Positions 59,059 to 64,000 of a DNA stretch of 64,000 nucleotides are shown here, one piece after another. Both the position numbers and the translations under genes were made by a program. The stretch's first letter is position 1; every line of letters begins with the position of its first letter. Under the pieces are notes generated by a model, which saw only the letters and a program-made list of their open reading frames with translations, searched no databases and was not told the DNA's origin. The stretch covers positions 1-64,000 of the forward strand of contig JAIUOC010000011.1 in the NCBI GenBank assembly GCA_020161265.1, given 5' to 3'. Source of the DNA: Chloroflexota bacterium. GTDB lineage: Bacteria; Chloroflexota; Chloroflexia; Chloroflexales; Herpetosiphonaceae.

Positions 59059-60420
59059 TTAGCTCAATTTAGAGAGCTGAAACGTTGGTGTGGTTGAGCC
59101 GCCGCCAGCGGTCACATTCAGCAACGTCACGGTCGATAAGCGCGTCAGACAACCTTGAACTTCGCTGCCAAATAAAAATGGATCAGTATCGACCAAGCGC
59201 TGGCCGATATGCAATTGACCATCGACAATAGCTGGATAATCCTCGTAGGCGATCACCACCCGTTCTTGCACCACAAATGGCTCAGTTAAGGCCTGTTGCA
59301 GTGCCAAATCCCAAGCTTCGGCCTCGGTTTCCCAGCCAATCGTAATCCCTTGGCCGCCATAATCGTCGTTTGGTTTGAGCAACAGTCGATCGCGGTTTTG
59401 CCGAATAAAATCCAGTAGGTCAACTTCTGTGCCAGCATAATCGGTGCGGCCAGCTGCCACTCGCCGCGTCCAAGGAATGTGCTGGGCAAGTTGTTGTTGG
59501 GTGGCTGAGCTAATTCCAGCGGCGCTAGTGATCGTCGGATCAGATAACAAGCCAAAGATCATTTTTTTGTGCAGCAACTTGGCACGAAAATTATTGGCCA
59601 AACAAATCGCTCCATCGCGGTAGGCCTGGGTTAATGGATGTTCAAAGGCTTCATTGCCCAAACGCTGCAAAAATTCGGTCGTCAACAAGCGTTTATAGAC
59701 AAAATTAACTGGTGTGTTATTGGCATACAGCGTGCCAGCCTGATAGCGCAAATCTTCCGGCGCACAAATCACTGTTTTCAAGCCATGTTCAGCAAAATAT
59801 TGCTGAAATAGTTGAAACTCCGAAAGCGTTGGCAAGCCATGCCAATCGACAATGGCAATTTTTGGCTCGCCTGTACCGCCCCATTCGCGATAAACCGCCA
59901 AAAAAGCTTCCAACAAGCGTTGGCGAGCAGGCAAACTTTCAACCCGATAGTGGCGCTGAAACTCTTGCATAATCGGCAATTGCTCGAACACCTGCGAAAG
60001 AATATCTTCGTAGGCAATTGCGGCGGGGCTTTCGGCGTTATATTCAACAAATTGAAACGAGCTACTATCGCTAGTTAAAAATGAATCAAGTCGTGAAGAA
60101 ACACTCAATTCACGGTAGCCAGGCTCATACCTAATTAATTGATGTTCACCCTCGGTCAAGGCCAGCAGATCGAGTACCTCAGGCGTGCGCAACGCATACT
60201 CAACCACCGTGCGCGACGCTTCGGCCACCAGCTGCGAGACGCGCTCGATCAAGCTCGATTGCTCGGCGCTGAGAAAATGCGGGCGTAGCACATTACACAA
60301 CGGACGGGTGCCAAAAAAAAGATTTTGTTGCTGTTGTAGGCTAGTGAGACGTTCTTGAGAAGCACGAGCGAGATCGGGCGTGAGGAGGGCGTGATAATCA
60401 CGAATCGCTTGCTCTAACAT
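59059..60420 (-). CDS. Circularly permuted ATP-grasp ligase-like protein
   Basis: A 453-residue protein that resembles circularly permuted ATP-grasp enzymes of the glutathionylspermidine synthase-like group. VEYNAESPAAIAYED is the expected acidic metal-site motif; RLLLKPNDDYGGQGITIGW is the ATP-binding Lys/Gly-rich loop, and EPFVVQERVVI follows. It should ligate a carboxylate to an amine using ATP. The start is ATG 60420, with GGAG six bases upstream; a longer TTG form from 60441 is less likely. It sits between an ATP-grasp gene and a GCS2-type gene. Confidence 0.8.
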   Translation of the reverse strand: MLEQAIRDYHALLTPDLARASQERLTSLQQQQNLFFGTRPLCNVLRPHFLSAEQSSLIERVSQLVAEASRTVVEYALRTPEVLDLLALTEGEHQLIRYEPGYRELSVSSRLDSFLTSDSSSFQFVEYNAESPAAIAYEDILSQVFEQLPIMQEFQRHYRVESLPARQRLLEAFLAVYREWGGTGEPKIAIVDWHGLPTLSEFQLFQQYFAEHGLKTVICAPEDLRYQAGTLYANNTPVNFVYKRLLTTEFLQRLGNEAFEHPLTQAYRDGAICLANNFRAKLLHKKMIFGLLSDPTITSAAGISSATQQQLAQHIPWTRRVAAGRTDYAGTEVDLLDFIRQNRDRLLLKPNDDYGGQGITIGWETEAEAWDLALQQALTEPFVVQERVVIAYEDYPAIVDGQLHIGQRLVDTDPFLFGSEVQGCLTRLSTVTLLNVTAGGGSTTPTFQLSKLS

Positions 60421-60495
60421 AGGCCGCTCCATGAATAGCAACAGCGAACATAGCCGAAGGTATTTAAATGGGCTATGTTCGCTGGCTTGTAGCGA

Positions 60496-61494
60496 TTATT
60501 CTTCGCTGGTTTTACTTGAACGCGCCTTGGGCTTGCTCGTCGCCGTCAGCAACGAGTTCCATTGATAGGTCACTTTGGTTTGTTTGCGCTTACCTAAGGC
60601 ATAATCGATACACATATCAGCCATGGCATTGACCACCCACGGGAAATAGTGGTCGGTCAAAGAGTTGATATCCATATCGGGAGCTGGGTTGGTAAAATCG
60701 ATGGCATAGGCGATGCCATCCTTAATCGCAAACTCGACCGTGTTCATATCATAACCAAGGGCTTCATTGAGCTTGCGTGCGCCATCGAGCACTTGTTGGC
60801 CTTCTTCGGGCGTGAGGAAGCCAGGTTCGTGGAAATAGCGATGTGGCCATGGGGCGTTGGCATCAAACTTCATCACCATAAAATGCTCTTTGCCAATACA
60901 CATCACGCGGGCATATTTTTCCCATTCGATGCACTCTTGCAGCATCATACACTCAGTCCCAGTGGTGTTATAGGCATCGTACAATTGATCATAGGTATAA
61001 AGTTTGAATACTTGCTTGAAACCGCCGCCCCAAGCTGGCTTGAGAATTACCGGAAAGCCCCCGACCGCCTCGACATGATCTTCCCACGGAATCGGGTAGA
61101 TCAAATTGCGCAGCGATTCATCGACCACGCCTTCGACATACGAATGTGAGGGCAAGGCAATCGTGCGTGGATGTTTAACCCCAATCGCATCGGAGAGCGA
61201 AGCGCCAAAAAACTTATCATCGGCACTCCACCAAAACGGGTTATTGACCACAACCGTGCCTTGGAGCACAGCATTTTTGAGATAGGTGCGATAGTAGGGA
61301 ATTTCGTGGGAGATCCGATCAACGATGACAGCGTACTCATTTGGCTCGTTCATGGCCGTCCCGCCCAATTGCAGGTATTCGGCGGTTACGCCAACATTGC
61401 GCCGATTGACTTCCTCGATAAATGCTGGCGGCCACGACCATTCACGCCCAACCATGACCCCAATTTTCTTATCAGCTTTTTTTGCTTTTGCCAA
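60496..61494 (-). CDS. ATP-grasp carboxylate-amine ligase
   Basis: A 332-residue ATP-grasp protein. GGFPVILKPAWGGGFKQVF is the phosphate-binding Lys and glycine-rich loop, MLQECIEWEKYARVMCIG the ribose/adenine site and NTVEFAIKDGIAYAIDFTNPAPDMD ends with the metal-binding acids (NTVEFAIKDG, then AIDFTNPAPD). The final ~30 residues are basic and Ser/Thr-rich. The start is TTG 61494, six bases after AAGGAGG. It is the first gene of the three-ligase cluster. The product made is unknown. Confidence 0.85.
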   Translation of the reverse strand: MAKAKKADKKIGVMVGREWSWPPAFIEEVNRRNVGVTAEYLQLGGTAMNEPNEYAVIVDRISHEIPYYRTYLKNAVLQGTVVVNNPFWWSADDKFFGASLSDAIGVKHPRTIALPSHSYVEGVVDESLRNLIYPIPWEDHVEAVGGFPVILKPAWGGGFKQVFKLYTYDQLYDAYNTTGTECMMLQECIEWEKYARVMCIGKEHFMVMKFDANAPWPHRYFHEPGFLTPEEGQQVLDGARKLNEALGYDMNTVEFAIKDGIAYAIDFTNPAPDMDINSLTDHYFPWVVNAMADMCIDYALGKRKQTKVTYQWNSLLTATSKPKARSSKTSEE

Positions 61495-61667
61495 GCAAAA
61501 CCTCCTTGTAGCGGACTAGGCTTTGAGGGAAAATTCTGTGGGTAACTTTGTGGATGCTGCTTCGTTGCGAGGCGCATCATAGCATATCCAGCCGTGCTAC
61601 GCCAAAATTGCTACCAGCAGAATTCTCGATCAATTGCTAGCACAAGCAGATTATTGACCATCAATCG

Positions 61668-62039
61668 CTAGTTATTGCGCTTATCATCGTTACGATCTTG
61701 TAAATCGCGCTGGAACAAGACAAATTCATAAACTTGCTGGCGGCGATCCGGGCTAAGCGTGGTAAAAATTGAGAGCAATGCTTCTTGTTCCCGCCGCGAA
61801 TCAGAGTAGATTTTGGTTTCGGTCGAGGCTGCTTCACTAATCATTTCTAAGGCAGTCGTGCGAAAAACTTGGGCCAAGCCTTCAACTTCGGCAATGCGGG
61901 GTGAAGTATTGCCAGCCTCAACCGCGCTAATATACGAGCCAGAAACTCCAACTTTTGCGCCTAAATCATTTTGGGTTAAGCGATCGCGAGAGCGTTTGCG
62001 TTTGATAATTGCGCCAATAGCCTCACTCAAACTAGCCAT
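61668..62039 (-). CDS. XRE-family helix-turn-helix regulator
   Basis: A 123-residue protein with a Cro/C1-type helix-turn-helix (LTQNDLGAKVGVSGSYISAVEAG, as LTQNDLGAKVGVS and GSYISAVEAG) in residues about 8-65 and a short acidic C-terminal region that may mediate dimerisation. It lies upstream of the three-ligase cluster on the same strand, 173 bases away, and is a plausible regulator of it. Start ATG 62039 with AGGAG. Confidence 0.88.
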   Translation of the reverse strand: MASLSEAIGAIIKRKRSRDRLTQNDLGAKVGVSGSYISAVEAGNTSPRIAEVEGLAQVFRTTALEMISEAASTETKIYSDSRREQEALLSIFTTLSPDRRQQVYEFVLFQRDLQDRNDDKRNN

Positions 62040-62117
62040 GCCAATCTCCTATCTTGCTGCTAATTCGGTTGCGATTCGCTTGCATTGTACAAGAAAACCC
62101 AACAAAAAAGGAAGAAT

Positions 62118-62171
62118 TATGAGGGATGAGGGATGAGGGATGAGGGATGAGGGATGAGGGATGAGGGATGA
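62118..62171. repeat. GGGATGA heptamer tandem array, about seven copies
   Basis: Seven uninterrupted 7-base units run from about 62120 to 62169. Shorter variants appear near 20839, 20992, 29892 and 31631. It introduces the composite repeat that follows. Confidence 0.92.
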
Positions 62172-62540
62172 AATTTAACCGCGAAGAACGCGAAGGTGAA
62201 GATTTTAACGCAGAGACGCAGAGCATGGGTGGCTACAGGCTTCAGGCTAGCGGAACAATTGTTGATATCTCAAATGATCTTCGAGCCAATAGCCATAGCT
62301 CGCTTCGTGCTCTTCGTGTTCTTCGTGGATCAATCATCAATAAGCTTCTTCATATTAACCATGAAAACGTTAACGGTTGACCTCTTGCATTCACCCACAA
62401 TATGCCTCATACTGCATAGTACCGAAATCTATAACTCTAGTTCGAGGAGGACGAAGGCGACAATCTGGATTGTTGCTGCTGCGTCCACAACCAGCCAGCC
62501 ATAATAACGCCGTAAGGCCCGATTGAAGCCGATTGAACCC
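62172..62540. repeat. Composite intergenic repeat element and gap upstream of the CNNM/CorC-like gene
   Basis: AACCGCGAAGAACGCGAAGG (62176-62195), CGGAACAATTGTTG (62251-62264) and CTTCGTGTTCTTCGTGGATC (62312-62331) occur in the same order as at 45637-45771. The remaining bases to 62540 show no gene; a GAGGAGGACGAAGG purine-rich segment lies near 62443 but no good frame follows it. Confidence 0.75.

Positions 62541-64000
<1,460 letters not shown>

Overview
The window looks like chromosome of a filamentous Chloroflexota bacterium, most like Herpetosiphon; this is inferred from gene content, not from a database match. The clues are two large BTAD/AAA-ATPase regulators, several P/T-rich stalked surface proteins, GT-C (ArnT/DUF2142-like) glycosyltransferases, a roadblock/LC7 protein beside a giant TPR protein, balanced base composition with strong AAGGAGG-type ribosome binding sites, frequent GTG/TTG starts, and intergenic spaces filled with recurring short repeat modules. 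No phage, insertion sequence or CRISPR array was seen.

Layout. 0.5-8.4 kb: two divergent BTAD/AAA regulators flank tatA, then a DinB-fold protein. 8.5-10.4 kb: a three-gene cell-wall operon (membrane protein, glucosaminidase-like, LytM-like) behind a consensus promoter whose spacer holds a GAAC-N4-GTTC palindrome, the Gram-positive LexA/SOS box. 10.5-15 kb: an RsbR-like membrane STAS protein, a cNMP-binding/ferredoxin fusion, a secreted esterase and a flavin reductase. 15-21.9 kb: housekeeping genes (tyrS, UDG-like, rlmI-like methyltransferase, a degenerate ArgJ homologue, LON-domain protein, DUF503, pdxT, pdxS).

22-25.6 kb: a cobalamin riboswitch with an intrinsic terminator precedes a signal-peptide/LPDTG protein made of alpha/alpha-barrel (prenyltransferase-like) repeats, a second stalked protein resembling the DUF4430/transcobalamin beta domain, and an ECF transporter T subunit. 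This reads as a B12 capture and uptake operon in which the two halves of a transcobalamin-like binder are separate surface proteins.

25.6-48 kb: S41 and M20 peptidases, a class B penicillin-binding protein, DUF1304, a Tat-type intradiol-dioxygenase-like lipoprotein, tRNA-Arg(CCT), DUF554, MerR/GyrI regulator, HisRS/HisZ-like protein, pheS without pheT, GT-C enzyme, DUF4173, proS, coaBC, M61 protease with a 53-residue partner, and a second GT-C enzyme. 48-55.5 kb: ndk, roadblock protein and a 1754-residue TPR protein with nine near-identical 51-residue repeats, then a CheY-like receiver and an HNH protein. 55.7-64 kb: aldo/keto reductase, a candidate structured RNA with a closed four-helix architecture and its own cUACGg-loop terminator, a small secreted protein, a cluster of three carboxylate-amine ligases (GCS2-type, circularly permuted ATP-grasp, ATP-grasp), an XRE regulator, a CNNM/CorC-type protein and the start of cytidine deaminase.

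The observations most worth following are the B12 operon, the SOS-controlled wall operon, the structured RNA at 56.9-57.2 kb, the triple-ligase cluster and the PFSL-repeat protein.
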